From Xestospongia muta (taxonomy: Eukaryota; Porifera; Demospongiae; Haplosclerida; Petrosiidae), in contig OY848918.1 of assembly GCA_963693285.1 (NCBI GenBank), forward strand, positions 5,461,876-5,525,875: a stretch of DNA of 64,000 nucleotides. Direction: 5' to 3'. This document shows positions 37,260-49,769 of this stretch, piece after piece (the first letter of the stretch is position 1; the number at the start of each line of letters is the position of its first letter). A program made the position numbers and the translations under genes. Under the pieces are notes generated by a model. The model ran no database searches and was not told where the DNA came from. It was given only the letters and a program-made list of their open reading frames with translations.

Positions 37260-39760
37260 TATTTTTGTAATTTGATTTTTAGTTTTTGTCATACAGTTCT
37301 AATAATTGCAGATTTTATTTTTTATATGTTTGACTACAGAAAATATTTGACATAAAAGTAATTCTTTTAACCATAATATTAACACTATAACCAACCATAT
37401 GGTTTATACATGTTGTATGTAGTGAACTTATTTTGATCAAAAAAGTAAGCACAATACTGTTTTCATTACTAATTAATGCACTACTGTTTATGTAATTACT
37501 ACATTACTACATAATAATCAATTTCATAATACATTAGTAATTAAAAATAACATTGTTTCCATCTTACATATTCAACTTGTATAACAATGTATTAGTTAAA
37601 TCGACCAATCAACTTTTACAGTGATGACAACATAAATATAAGTAGTTATAAAGTTCATTAATGCTGTGTAAATTCTAAGAAGAGGTTGGCATCTTGTGGT
37701 TTAACATTTTGTACATAACTCTCTAAAGAAATATATTATTTTTAACACACAAATACCACTTGAGTAAACATACATGTTATAATATGTGGTTCATTTCTAT
37801 GGTTTCTCACAATATTTGTTTTTTATAAATTAAATGATCAGTGTATATTATACTATTATTAAATACTAATAATTCCATATACAATGCACTTCTATGCCCT
37901 CTATGAGATGACCTCTATATTATTTGTACAAATATAGTCAAGTATGAATGCTAAGTGTAATGTGTAGTTATCAGTGATTGATAAAAAATGTCTATCTGTC
38001 TTACCAAATATAATGGTCATGTGAAGTTAACACAACACTTATGTCAGCAGAGTGTGTGTATATATATGGAGTAGATTGTCAAGATATCCACGAGACAATA
38101 AAGATTTTAAAAATAATGAAATTAGTATGATGATGTTGATAATAGAATGTGGGAAAGGAGAAATGGTCGAATGATGGATGGCTTATGTTTTTACTCGTCC
38201 TAAGTGTACTAATTGTCATGTGACTCATGTACTACTATCACACATGGAAACAAGAAAACTAAACAATAACAACAGAATTACAAGAGAGGTCAGCCACATT
38301 TGTAGCTTGAACATGACATGGGAATATATTCAATAGGCTAATAGATTGACCTCCATACATTATTATTAGATATTGTTATATTGTATTTGTTAACAACTAA
38401 TTAAGAAGTAGTCGCTGATGTGTTGATAATGAGTGGCTTGTTATGGGACATAAAGGACATTTAGTTCAAGAAACCTCAAATAGTAAATCCTACATATATC
38501 TTGAATCACTCTATTAACAATTAGTGAAATGTGATCATATTAATAATGTAAGGTGTTAGCTTTGATGTTGACTATCTAATCTATAGCTATATTAACAATA
38601 TGTCAATACTATATATGGAAGTATTGATACTGAAAATACTGTGTTACACCTGTACCAACCCAAATGTAATCGATAAGCTTTGATATGCCCTGGTTATACA
38701 TACAAGTACCATGAGATGGTTGGTACAAGAATCAGCTACAGGTGTACACTATAAAGTGGTCACTTTAATGACTTCATTGTTTTATACACAAATTTATCTA
38801 GTAAAATTGTCATCTTGTGGCAAAGCTTTGTTTATGAATAATATAACTCAAGTTTGTAAATGTAAATGAAGAATAACAATTTACTGTCATGTGTGATAAC
38901 AATCAATGATATTTTAAGTTTCTAAGTTTAAAGTACAATCTGGTCAGTACAACTAAATAACTATTCACATTGAAGCAATCAAAAAATTGATATACATACG
39001 AACTTTGAAGTTTTGATAGTTATCTCTATAGAGTTGCTTGTTGACTAATCAAGTCTATAAACAGCTTCATGTTATATAAAGAATCAACTGTGATACTATA
39101 ATTATAACTATATAGTACTAATACTGTTTCTAATAATATATGTGCTGCTCGTGGAACTGTTTGGTACTTTGTAATTAAAGGTCAATCTTCAGTAACATCA
39201 TTGAGACTAACTATTGGTAAATCAAAGTAATGCTAATAAAAAAACAAATTTTAGTTGTTGTAATACAATGACCTCCTATAGGTCACCTTAATGGCTTCAT
39301 TATTATATACACAAATTTATATGTCATCTTATGGTAATACTTTATTTATGAATAATATAACTCAAGTTTGTACAATGCGAGATATATCTAATACTAAATG
39401 TGCTCATGGAACTATTTGGTACATTATAATTAAAGGTCAAAGTTCAGTAGCCTTTATTAAGACTGGCTATATATTGGTAAATGAACGTACTACCACTAAA
39501 AGTCAAATTTTATGCTGTTGTTCACAAGGATATTGGTTTGTTTTTGTTGCTCAATAGTTCATGCTAAACTTTCAGTACTATATGTAGACAGTCACGGTGT
39601 AATGTATCCTGTTTAAATATAATCACCTACATACATGTATAAATAAATTATATTAACAAGCTAGGTCAACAATATGTGTATTACATGAGTAAACAACAAC
39701 ATCAAAAATCTAATTTTAACAAATTGCTTAGTCAGCTGGATCAACTTAACAAACAACTAC
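37260..39760. repeat. Duplicated 3' flank of Death-type receptors (copy after R3)
   Basis: Shares long stretches with 57150-58740 (after R6) and 61925-64000 (after R8). It includes the minus-strand S-Y-L-Q-N-V-K-P-Q-D exon (about 37735-37685) and, at 39291-39557, an 88-codon plus-strand frame (M-A-S-L-L-Y-T-Q-I-Y-M, later C-A-H-G-T-I-W-Y, ending F-V-A-Q). A broken copy of that frame precedes it at 38770-39230, and others are at about 58365-58600 and 63460-63830. I do not recognise this product. Confidence 0.5.
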
Positions 39761-39764
39761 TAGT

Positions 39765-39815
39765 CTCGTGTCCAGACTCCCACTTGCATCAAGTGAGTAG
39801 GTGTCTGGACACAAG
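39765..39815. repeat. 51-bp inverted repeat (hairpin)
   Basis: CTCGTGTCCAGAC...GTCTGGACACAAG with ACTTGCATCAAGT at the centre; only a few mismatches. A degraded form lies at about 58683-58732. Confidence 0.75.
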
Positions 39816-40164
39816 ATTAAATAACTACAATTTATAAAGGGGGTGGAGATCAGTTATTAAGTAATAATTACCACAAACAATTAACATTATAGTTTATACA
39901 TGTGACCACCCAATATAAGTCACTGATAGATACAAATATTACAAAACCCAACACACCAACAAGAAAGTACTTATATAATTAGGATTATCAACATGGAGAT
40001 AATGACATCCAAATAAAGGAGGTCCAAAGTAGCCATGTAAAATTAGTATCATTGTCATACACTTTTTTAAATGACTCTGTATCATCAAATGATGTCACTT
40101 ACATAAGAGAAGGAGTAAGTATCTGTTTTATCCATAAATGAAGTGCCAGTCTGTTCATGCATGT

Positions 40165-41500
40165 AATATATGTAATGCCACTTACATTATCTAGTGGTCC
40201 ATTACAAGCAGATATAGTCCAGTTATTACCAGTAGGAATATCACTAATACAATGATTAAAGTATAACATATTATAATGAGTTATATCATAATGTAATATG
40301 GTAGTACTATCCTCAATGTATTATTACTTAAATTATTTAAATCATTTTGTTGTATCAAGTACACACTGACGTAATAGTACACTGTGTTACTATAAGAACT
40401 ATAAACATAATATTGTTATTACAAACTAGTCTTACCTTCTGTCAATATAATAGTGTGTGTGGTTGGTTCTCAATAATAATGTAGTAATTACTATGACCTC
40501 TTGTAATGATGACGTACACATCTCTTTGCTTGTTTCATTCACTATGTTTACTCAATATAACATAACAATTGTATTATGACATGATATACCATTCAATAGT
40601 GTAGTTCATGAATTGTTTATGAGCAGGTACAGTCACTACTGGGAATGTCTATTAAGTAATTCAACAAAATAATTATAATAAAATTAAATATATTATAAGA
40701 AATTTAATATTTAATACATATTTCTTATATAAAATTGTTTATTTTGTATGATTATGTCATTATTACAGGTACAGTCATTAGAGTAATACTATGTTATGTT
40801 ACTAGAAGTACTAAAGAGTTGTCGATACTATCCAATGGTCCATAACAAATGAATTATAGTCACAGACAAAATTAATAAATTATAAGTACATGTATAGTTT
40901 ATGAGTGTGGTCATTGCTGTAATATCAAATATGGAGTACTCATAGTTTACAATTACATCTGTTATGATTGCTTCATACAATAGTAACAACAAAACTGAAT
41001 ATTAACATTATCAAGTAAACATGTTTACTGTTCTATTGCCATAAATTTAGACAAATTACAGTGTTATTGTGTTTGTATGAATCCAATTTCATATCAGCTG
41101 TGATATTTCATTTGATATTGTTACATTTGCTTGCAATGATGATGAAGTGAAGCAGTTATTATATACGTCACAACTTGTAACAGTTACTTCCACTAATGGA
41201 ATAGAACATAGTTGATTGATCTATTAAAATAATATATTATACACTATCTAGTAACTGTTGGGGCTATATTACTAACTGATAATATGAAATAGAAACTCCA
41301 ATAATGTTGATTATCAATCCCAGTCAATATATTTATATACTGATATTATTATTTGGTAGATAATAATATAGTTGACTACAATAAAAACATCAATCATGAA
41401 CATGACTGTGACATTGGTTGTTAACTTCTTCAGTACAGATGGTACATCAATTGTAGTAATATTAAGTGAACATTCTCCATTGTACACTGTAAAAATTGAT
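40165..41500 (-). pseudogene. R4: degenerate copy of the ITAM-type receptor
   Basis: Minus-strand segments match R5 in order: FN3 end (about 41490-41390), exon 4 (about 41310-41250), exon 5 (about 41225-41025; Y-K-H-Y-like and N-V-T-I-S), and pieces of exons 6 and 7 (40870-40170), with deletions, stops and an internal duplication of the exon 6 end. No leader, TM or tail survives. It follows the R3 flank exactly as R7 follows the R6 flank. Confidence 0.65.
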
Positions 41501-41504
41501 AGAT

Positions 41505-42105
41505 GTCTAATATTTATTCAATCTTTCTCTACAGATTATATTCATTCTCTCTGACCTAACTTGATCTAAATAGCTATAGAGAAGTCTTCATAAGGTAAGA
41601 TATAACTATCTTAAAGGAGGTCTGTTAACTTTCATAATGTCATAGATTGTATAGACTACATAACCCTAACCCGGAAAACCTAAACCAAAATTGTCTATCG
41701 AAGTTCAGTAGACTATAGGTATGTTTATTTGTAGGTAGTTATTTTAGGAAGTTAATCTTTTGGGACATCTTATTTTGGGAGTTGGCGTTTAGGGGTAAGT
41801 CATATTTTGGGAAGTGACCATATCACTGAGGGGTGTGGCTATAAATATTCTCCACTTCAATTTTGTTGATTTAATTATTTATTATGTACAGCTGGTATGT
41901 CAATAACTCTCTCTCTCTCTCTCTCTCCAACTTTCACAGACATTTAGATATAACTAACTTCACAACTAGGCCTATCATAATCAGAGATGGTGAGTGGAGA
42001 TGAAGCGAAGGCAAGGGATGATTAAGTAAAGAAAAAGGAAAAGAAAAAGTGAGAGAAAAGTAAGTCAAAATAAAGGAAATCAAAAGACAGCATGTGTTTA
42101 TTATA
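41505..42105. other. Intergenic; repeated TTTTGGGA motifs
   Basis: Four TTTTGGGA-type motifs at about 41758-41812 and a GTATAGACTAC motif at 41649 that also occurs in the 59090 palindrome. A CT repeat lies at about 41909-41928. No gene. Confidence 0.4.
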
Positions 42106-42454
42106 CAGATCAAGATGATCTCTTTGGTAGTCACAAAGACAGTGTGGATGAAGATGAAGACATGCCCCTTGAAAGGGGGAGTGGTTTATTTAGTAGTACT
42201 CAAGTCAGTAGTAGTGGAGGACTATTTGGTAGTGATGAAGAAGAGGAGAGTAGGCGTGACCGGGCAGAGTCTAATGCTTCTTCATCCAAGTCAAGTGATA
42301 GCAGTTCAAAGAAGAAGAAATTACCAGTTGGTGCTGTGCTCCTGTTTGGAGGGGGAGGAGGAGGGTTCTTTGGAGATGATGATGATGAAGTAGAAAATGA
42401 ACTTGAACAGAGTACTCAAAGTGTCTCTAAATCATCCAAGGTACATGAATCTGT

Positions 42455-42562
42455 CTGTCTGTCTGTCTGTCTGTATGTATGTATGTATGAGTGTATGTCT
42501 GTGTCTGTATACATGTATGTATGTATGTATGTATGTATATGTATGTATGTATTTATGTATGT
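42455..42562. repeat. TCTG/TATG microsatellite
   Basis: CTGT repeats grade into TATG repeats just after the first WASHC2 exon. It creates long open frames on both strands that have no meaning. Confidence 0.9.
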
Positions 42563-42606
42563 ATGTCTGAATGAAGTAGGAATATTGTTTATCATGTAAT
42601 TCATAT

Positions 42607-42967
42607 TTTAAATATAGAAATTAATTGAGCTTTATGAACATGATAGAATTCTGAAAAAAAGGTTAACAGAACGTTTCGGCCACTCCCCCTATAATTAATT
42701 AACCAGTTCGCATTCATTTCGTGCTTCGTGGTACAACTCTGTACTCGTGATCTCTAACATGGTACAACTTAGCGTCCTTCTTTATCTTCCTAGGACAACT
42801 TCTGGCCTACATAATAACTGTAAACATCATGCATTTGCTATATAAGTGAATGGTTTTTTTGCCATTGTTTCTTAAACAGCTGATGAAGGCCTTTGGCCGA
42901 AACGTTCTGTTATCTTTTTTCAGAATTCTATCACGTTCATAAAGCTCAATTAATTTCTATATTTAAA
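42607..42967. mobile_element. MITE-like element, about 73-bp terminal inverted repeats
   Basis: Left arm 42607-42681 and right arm 42895-42967 are inverted copies with few mismatches (TTTAAATATAGAAATTAATT and its complement at the edges, GGCCGAAACGTTCTGTTA inside). The interior of about 213 bp has no ORF. Host duplication is hard to define in AT-rich flanks. The right arm contains a hammerhead-like core (see findings). Confidence 0.75.
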
Positions 42968-44604
42968 GTATGTCTGAATGTTACATGTAGTGTACACTAC
43001 ATGTAACATTCATCTTATCCATTCATCCATTCATTTGCAGAAGGAATATGATGGTAGCGAAAAGGAGGGTATGAAGAAGACCAGTGAGAGTGAGGAGACC
43101 AGACCACATGGTGTAGCCAAAGGTGGAGCTAATATATTTGGAGAGGAAGATGATTGGATGACACTTATGACAGGAAGTATCAGAAAGGAACAACCCTCGT
43201 CTGGGAAAAAAAACTTCAAGAAGTCAGTTGATGGTAATGATCTTTTCAGTGTTCTTGATGATTATGTTAGAGTCCCCCATCTGCTAAAGAACTGGAGAAG
43301 AAGAAAAAACCTGCATATTTGGATCTGCAGTTGCTAGAGATCTGATTGGGTCTTTTATAACTAATTTCCTGTTGTTGCTAAGAAACCAGAACTAAAAGAA
43401 GAAGTAAGAGATTGTTTATCAAATCAACACCTTCTTATTGTCTATCTGTCTATAGTCTCCTAAGACTCTACCAAAGACTAGGAAGAGTAGTTCTGGATTA
43501 GATCTATTTGATGAGGAAGGTGGACAAGATGATGATATTTTTAGTTTTTCAGATCCTAGAGGAAGGTTGGGATTTGTTGATCATATATATATATATATGT
43601 ATGGATTGTTTGTATTATCCTTTCATTGTCAGATCTAGTAGTAAAACTGGTGAGGATAAGAAAAAGGCTAAAGGTGATACTGGTCTCTCTCATAGTTTGT
43701 TTGGTAGTGTGTACTCAAGGTATGCGTGTAGTCATTGTAAAGAGAAATATAAATCTCACACACACACACACACACACATAACACACAATAGAAACTTGAC
43801 CTTCTTCCTAAAGACAATAACAATGACTTATTTGATGACTCATTAGGAGTCAGAACCAATTAACAAACCAACTATACAACCCGAACACAAACTACAAGTG
43901 AATGGCTTGTTTGGAAATGAGGAAGAGGATCCTCCCACGTCTAATCCTGCAACTATCATATCTGCTATAATAAAGTTTGGTGGTCTATTTTCAGATAATA
44001 AAGGTCACATGGACTTGTTTGGCAAAAGAAAACTACAAAAGAAGAGACCAGCTGGTGCAGTTCCTTTGTTTGGATAAAGAGGTGAGAATTCATTTAATTC
44101 AGCTGCAAAGAGAGAAAGAAAAGAAAACAAAGATAGAATAATTAATAGGTATTTTATCACATTAGTTATAGCCATACCCTCTTTAGATAATTTATTCAAC
44201 TCCTTCACATAGATAAATCAAAAGATCTGTTTTCTTTTGAACCTAAAACTCTTCTTCTATGGTTCCTAAGAAACCAACGAGATTGCCTCTGGAAGATGAC
44301 AGCTAAAAGGAACCACCTGTCAAGCATTCAGTGTCCAAGTTACAGGTACATATAAAATAAATGTACATGTGTAAAATAATTTGATTAAATTGGTCCAACT
44401 GCATTGTACATGTTACAATGATAAGAGTTTGGCTGTCAGCCTAACCCTCTTCCAATAGAGCTATAATAGTAAATAGTAATACTAACATTTTATATGACGT
44501 GTATGTAATATATACAATACAATATAATATATATTGTGTATTAGTTAGTATATTGTTTGTGTAGTCTGGTATATCACTTTATTGGAAATCAATGTTTAGA
44601 CTAA

Positions 44605-44687
44605 TGATGGATGAATGGATGGATGGATGGATGGATGGATCGATGGATGGATGGATGGATGGATGGATGGATGAATGGATGAATGGA
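44605..44687. repeat. GGAT tetranucleotide microsatellite
   Basis: About 18 GGAT units with occasional GAAT or CGAT variants. Confidence 0.9.
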
Positions 44688-44894
44688 CTGTTATAAACTA
44701 TTGACAAGTGTACTTTAAATAAAGTGTTTACATTATATAATTACATACTAACTTATTCTATTGTTAGGCTACTCTCAATATTAATCCACTATTATTAACT
44801 CCTGGTTCTGCTCCACCATTGACAACTTCTGAAGAGAAAACTGTCTCATTTGATGAACCAGTACAAGCTAACACTTTCCACTCTATTACTAAGG

Positions 44895-45353
44895 TAAGTT
44901 GCTATAGTAACAAACTACCATATCGATCATGGTTTTGTTAATTTGTTGCTGTAGTAAAATAATCTTCAAAAATGTAGTTATGTACTCATGTTTTCAATGG
45001 CACATATATACGAGTAATACAGCTGTTGATATTATATATTGTTCTTCCTAAATACCTCTAACCTCTCTTCTAAATTTTCGACATTTTTATTGACGATAAT
45101 ATTGTGGAAGCATTGTAACCAAATACTTCAGAGATTTCATATATAGTTGTTGCACTAGTACTTTAGCCTCCATTAGTTGATCACTACAATGTTATGTGAC
45201 TATTGTAATAATATTGTAGTTTCATATAAAGCAAAGTAGTGTACACAAAATAAAACTCTTGGAAATATACAACTACTATTAAAATTGTCAATGTATAATA
45301 CAGACAACTATATATTTAAAATTATCAATGATGTTCTGGTTCTTGTAATATTG
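44895..45353. other. No gene
   Basis: AT-rich spacer between the WASHC2 relic and the R5 3' end, containing a duplicated AATGATGTTCTGGT next to the R5 stop. Confidence 0.4.
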
Positions 45354-48016
45354 TTAATGATGTTCTGGTATTATAGGTATTGTAGCATATGCTGGACACT
45401 CTTTTAATCTTATTGGATCAATGTTTTCATATTGTGGACCTGTGACTGCTTCAATAGGAGACATCTCATGATCAACAGTAACTTCATTAACACTAATTGT
45501 TCCTTAATAACATATGATACAATGATATGTTTATATTACAATAATAAAGAATGAACTAACTTTGAGATTTCCTATATTTATGTTGACAGTATATTGTTAT
45601 GATGACAATATTTCCCAATAGAGAGATCATCATGATAAATGTAATAACAGCAAATAATGTAACTATAGACAATAGAATACAAAGATGAACACAACAATAA
45701 CAATGGATAAAAAGAGAAATTGATTACTTACATTCTTCCTACATTTTATAACAAAATATATTTGTGTATGCAAGTTTTCTACATTGTATACAGCAAATAG
45801 ATCATTTCCACAACAAAATCATTTTTGTGTGTACCAACTCACCACTGATATAGAAAGTAGTCATAGCATCATTAATTAAATCATTTGATTGTATAGTCAC
45901 TGAAGTAGTAGTAGTAGTAGTAGTACACTGTGTTACTATAAGAACTATAAATAATAGAAAAAGTACACTTTCTATAAACTAGTCTTACCTTCTGTAGATA
46001 TAATAGTGTGTGTAGTTGGTCTCATTGATATTGGAGTTATGACTCCATCATGTGATGATGGTATGCATATATCACTGCTTATGTTCTTTGTTATTTTTAC
46101 TCCATACAATATAACAGCTGGATTATGACATGATGTACTGTACACATTATCTAGTGGTCCATCACAAGCAGATATAGTCCAGTTATTACCTGTGGGAATA
46201 TCACTAATACAATGATTAAAGTATAATATATTATGACGAGGTACATCATAATGTAATATGGTAGTAGTATCCTCTATATAGAGATGAACTAGACATGTTT
46301 CACTTCCAATAATAAAGTTATATTGAAGACATAAACTGTTATCAGAGATATTGACAATAGACAGATCTAATAGATCATGAGTACCTATATGTTTCAAGAT
46401 AGACAGTAGTTATTATACCATTACATAGAGTACTCACTAGTTGTAAATACATCTGTCATAAAGGTTCTATTACCATAGTCTAAATAAATTATAGTGGTGT
46501 AATGTTTATATGAATCCAGTTTCATATCAGCTGTGATATTTTCATTTGATATTGTTACATTTGCTTGCAATGATGATGCAGTGAAGCAGTTATTATGTAT
46601 ATCACAACTTGTAACAGTTACTTCTACTAATGGAGCAGTACATAGTTGTTTAATCTGTTAAAATAACATATTATACACTATCTAGTAACTGTTGGGACTA
46701 CATTACTAACTGATAATATGAAATGGAAAGTCCAATATTGTTGAGTGTGAATTATAATTAATTTATCAAGGAAGACATCAATTTTATTGGCTAGATCATA
46801 AAACAATTAACATTAATTTTAATTACACATAGTACAAAGAAACATACCAGTTACAAACATGACAGTGATATTAGATGTTATTCCAGTCCCTGCTCCATTG
46901 ATTGTAGTAATATTAACTCTATATTCTCCATTAGTTAGCTCAATAGGACAATAAGTGTAGTTAGTTGTATAGATTACTTCTGATGACATCACTTCTTCTC
47001 CTACACTTAATGTCACTTGATACCACACACTTAACTGTCCTAATGTGAATGGAGGAGACCAGGAGAAGACAACACAACAATGATCTAACTGATATCCTTG
47101 AAGATTAAAGACAGCATCTGGAGGACCTGAATTGAGTGATGAATATTAACAAATTAGTGTAGAATCCACTATTTTTAGTCTTGCAAGCCAGATCTAGCCC
47201 CTAAGAATGAACAACCATGGGTGGGCAAGGATCAGGGAAACTGTAGTAGACTTAATGTATGAAAAACTGAGATTACAGAACATTCAATTATGTCATGTGT
47301 GTTATTGCAACACTTAGCATTAATGAACAACCTCAAAACTTTAAGCTTATATGTTATACTCAAGCTTTTGTTATAAGAGCTAGTAGCTAACATTTCTTTT
47401 CTATGTTTGGTAGTTATTTCACGTTCTGCCTCTACAAACTGTACATACACATTACAACATGTAGAACACCACATCTCAAACTAAATTTTTATAGTCCCAC
47501 TCATCGAACAAGAACTATTATAGAGTTCACCAGATCCTTTTCATCTATTATTCATTCATAGGGGTTAGGTCTGGCTTGGTAGACCAGCAATATTAATATT
47601 CAGACCTTGAGTGTAAGCATATACTTTTGAAGTAGATATAAGTGGATTAGTATCATCATCAGCATGACATCTTACACTAGTACCATTGAGTGAATGAGTT
47701 ACAATGAATGTTGTTGAGACCTTTACACCTCCATCAGGTAGATTAATTTTTTTAACGGTTGCATCTACTGCTCCACCATAAGAAAATGTTAAAGTATATC
47801 CAGTTAAGTTAATAGCACACTCAAATGTTACATTATGATTGAGGTAAACATATTGTGTCTCTGGTACAATAGTAAAGATACCTATAATTGTTTATAATAA
47901 TATATTATAATCATAATTTAAATAAAATAAATATTGTTACATATGTACTTACTAGAAAAACAAGGTAGAATGTGCCAGGCAACCAATTGCAACAAATTAA
48001 AAGAATTTCTTACCAT
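45354..48016 (-). CDS. R5: Ig/FN3 receptor with ITAM-like tail
   Basis: Nine exons join in frame: 48016-47953, 47881-47606, 47126-46848, 46790-46711, 46654-46438, 46384-45989, 45944-45843, 45662-45561, 45502-45354, giving 554 residues. Order: signal peptide (1-21), Ig-like (22-113), FN3-like (113-206; C-C-V-V-F-S-W-S-P-P and W-Y-Q-V-T-L), two membrane-proximal blocks (to 437; C-D-G and H-N-P-A-V-I-L), a Thr-rich stalk (T-T-T-T-T-T-T), a TM helix in exon 8 (residues 471-495) and Y-C-Q-H-K-Y-R-K. The tail has Y-E-N-I and Y-A-T-I with ten residues between (45431-45378), an ITAM-like arrangement with V/I in place of L. There is no Death domain. Ectodomain sequence is close to R3 and R6, so ligands may overlap (inference). 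It is the best-preserved member of its tail class. Confidence 0.8.
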
Positions 48017-48053
48017 AATTCTTAATGCGAGAAAGGGCGTCTGGTGACTATGA

Positions 48054-48061
48054 TGACGTCA
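48054..48061. promoter_or_regulatory. CRE/ATF-type palindrome upstream of R5
   Basis: TGACGTCA lies 38 bp upstream of the R5 start codon, in a stretch that is less AT-rich than its surroundings. CREB/ATF-family control is inferred from the motif only. Confidence 0.4.
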
Positions 48062-48683
48062 GGATTTGAGATTGATGACACCAGTGAAACGATCGATTGC
48101 AAGCTGTGCACTAGCATTCCTCCTAGACTGCTCCTACCCGCAGGAACAAGTCACTTAACATTCACAATGGGCGTGGTTTTTCATTATTATTATATGACAT
48201 TTTAAATGAATAATAAACAGTAATAAATATAATACACATGATACTGCGCTCAGTTTGGATTACTGAGAGTTGTGATGGACTCAAGTCTTCCCTCAGAATT
48301 AACAAATCTAGGAAACATTTGATTTGCAAATGCAACTCTTCAGCCAATCCTTCATATAATCCTCTTCTACAATGAACATAAAGATCCAGTAAGAATTATT
48401 ATTGTCAATAACATAATGATATAAATGTAGCTATATTATTCTGCATATGCTTGATAAAAAGATTGAAGAATCTCTGCATGCAAGAGGGGGCTAAGATGAT
48501 ACAGCCAACAGAGATCTACAATAACCTGAACAGTAATGGACAAAATTAATATGAAGCAAATTACATATTTTCATTTCACACTGGTTCAGGTGATCAGGAA
48601 GGTACCCCATGTGTAAACATTATTACCTATTTATTAAGTATATAAACTCTCACCTGAATCGTATTCCAGAAGAACCATCAAAT

Positions 48684-49065
48684 GAAGTTACTCAATGTTG
48701 GGAATGAGGAAATATTCAGTGAAGTAAAAGTCTTAGGGGAATACACTATAACACCTGCCATAAAAGAAGATATACAGAGAGATATGGATCATCTATATAC
48801 ATTATTAGATCAATGTACAGATGAAGATATCCTGCAACAAATAAGAATATAAGAGCAGTATTAAATGTTGTTGAAGTCAATAATTATAATAGAAGCATCA
48901 TCTAGATTTAACAGGATATCAAATGAACCAACAAACAAAGCACTATCTTCACAAAAACCATTCTTCTCAACTCAAAAGTATCATAAAACTCTATCAACAA
49001 AAATCACTAAACCAACAAACAAACAAAAACATGAGCTAAAACAGTCACTTCTATCACAACTCTAA
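48684..49065 (+). pseudogene. Broken ORF, possibly transposase-related
   Basis: One frame reads M-K-L-L-N-V-G-N-E-E, then I-Q-R-D-M-D-H-L-Y-T-L-L-D, two stops at 48850-48864, then M-L-L-K-S and P-F-F-S-T-Q-K-Y-H-K-T-L with K-P-T-N-K-Q. The last pattern faintly recalls tails of SWIM/MULE-type transposon proteins of marine invertebrates, but I cannot confirm it. A separate 48-codon frame lies at 49304-49450 (M-T-V-N-Q-R-S-N-E-T). Confidence 0.25.
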
Positions 49066-49504
49066 TCACTCAATTTACCTAAGTCTGTTATAAGTAAGTA
49101 GTGGCTTACATACTTTTTCAATAAACACTATATACACGCATATTTTACATGTGATAATGAGATTAAAACTGTAAACAATGAAAACTGTTGCATGTGTAAT
49201 TATGTACAAAAATTTGAGGATAATAGTTGACACTACAGTGGTGACATGAACAATGAAGTTGTTACTACACTATATATAATTCTTGTGCCATAGAAATTCT
49301 AGCCATGACTGTCAATCAAAGAAGCAATGAAACATTGTCACAACATGGACAACTAATTACAACAAATAGTCTTTTAACATCATTAACAGATGAAATCATT
49401 AACAACATCATTAATGATGTGAAGTATTATTTCACTAATCATGCCTGATATAAATTAATACAGAGAGGTATATCAAAATATGTAATGCAAAGAATTATCT
49501 TACC

Positions 49505-49762
49505 TTGACAGCGGAGTAGGAACAATATTAAAGTTGGGGAGGAGGGGCATCTACCATGTGCTCTAAGTTGACCAGGTGGACTCAAATGTATGTGCTTTCA
49601 AGCATAAAATCAATAGCCAAGTGTTAATTGTACTACAATGTAATCATACACTAGCTAATAGTGAAAGTAAAAGTGAACTTTGGGGGGCCAGGAACACCCT
49701 GCAGCAAAGTTGGGGGGGGGCAAGGCCCCCTGGCCCCCCCTATTCCTACTCCAGTGCTTGAA
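49505..49762. mobile_element. GC-rich MITE-like insertion with imperfect inverted ends
   Basis: The left end GCGGAGTAGGAACAAT at 49511 pairs imperfectly with the right end up to 49759 (complement reads GCACTGGAGTAGGAATAGG). The right interior is strikingly G/C-rich (runs of G and of C at 49715-49740) in an AT-rich region. The 61-codon ORF across it is not considered coding. Confidence 0.5.
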
Positions 49763-49769
49763 CATTGTT

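Larger units (their letters stand above)
42109..44892 (+). pseudogene. WASHC2: WASHC2 (FAM21)-like C-terminal pseudogene
   Basis: Successive exons (42109-42440, from 43041, from 43457, about 43634-43720, 43845-44077, 44220-44347, 44768-44893) encode acidic LFG/LFDD modules: D-Q-D-D-L-F-G-S, L-P-V-G-A-V-L-L-F-G-G, F-G-E-E-D-D-W-M, D-L-F-D-E-E-G-G-Q, K-R-P-A-G-A-V-P-L-F-G and, last, I-N-P-L-L-L-T-P-G-S-A-P-P with S-F-D-E-P-V-Q. These are characteristic of the FAM21 tail of the WASH complex, which binds retromer and capping protein on endosomes. The N-terminal head domain is absent. Lesions include a frameshift near 43272 (V-P-P-S-A-K-E-L-E-K resumes in another frame), a TAA directly after a P-L-F-G module at 44075-44077, and further frame breaks near 44290. 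A MITE sits in the first intron. It is a partial, decayed copy. Confidence 0.75.

Noticed and set aside
39291..39557. Independent intact gene with an 88-codon product
   Set aside because: Kept only as part of the duplicated flank: its other copies are broken and no domain is recognisable.
42416..42604. Open frames on both strands across TCTG/TATG repeats
   Set aside because: They are by-products of a tetranucleotide microsatellite; the frames contain only repeat-encoded residues.
49576..49761. 61-codon ORF ending in Gly/Pro-rich residues
   Set aside because: It runs across the GC-rich end of a MITE-like insertion and has no domain or splice context.
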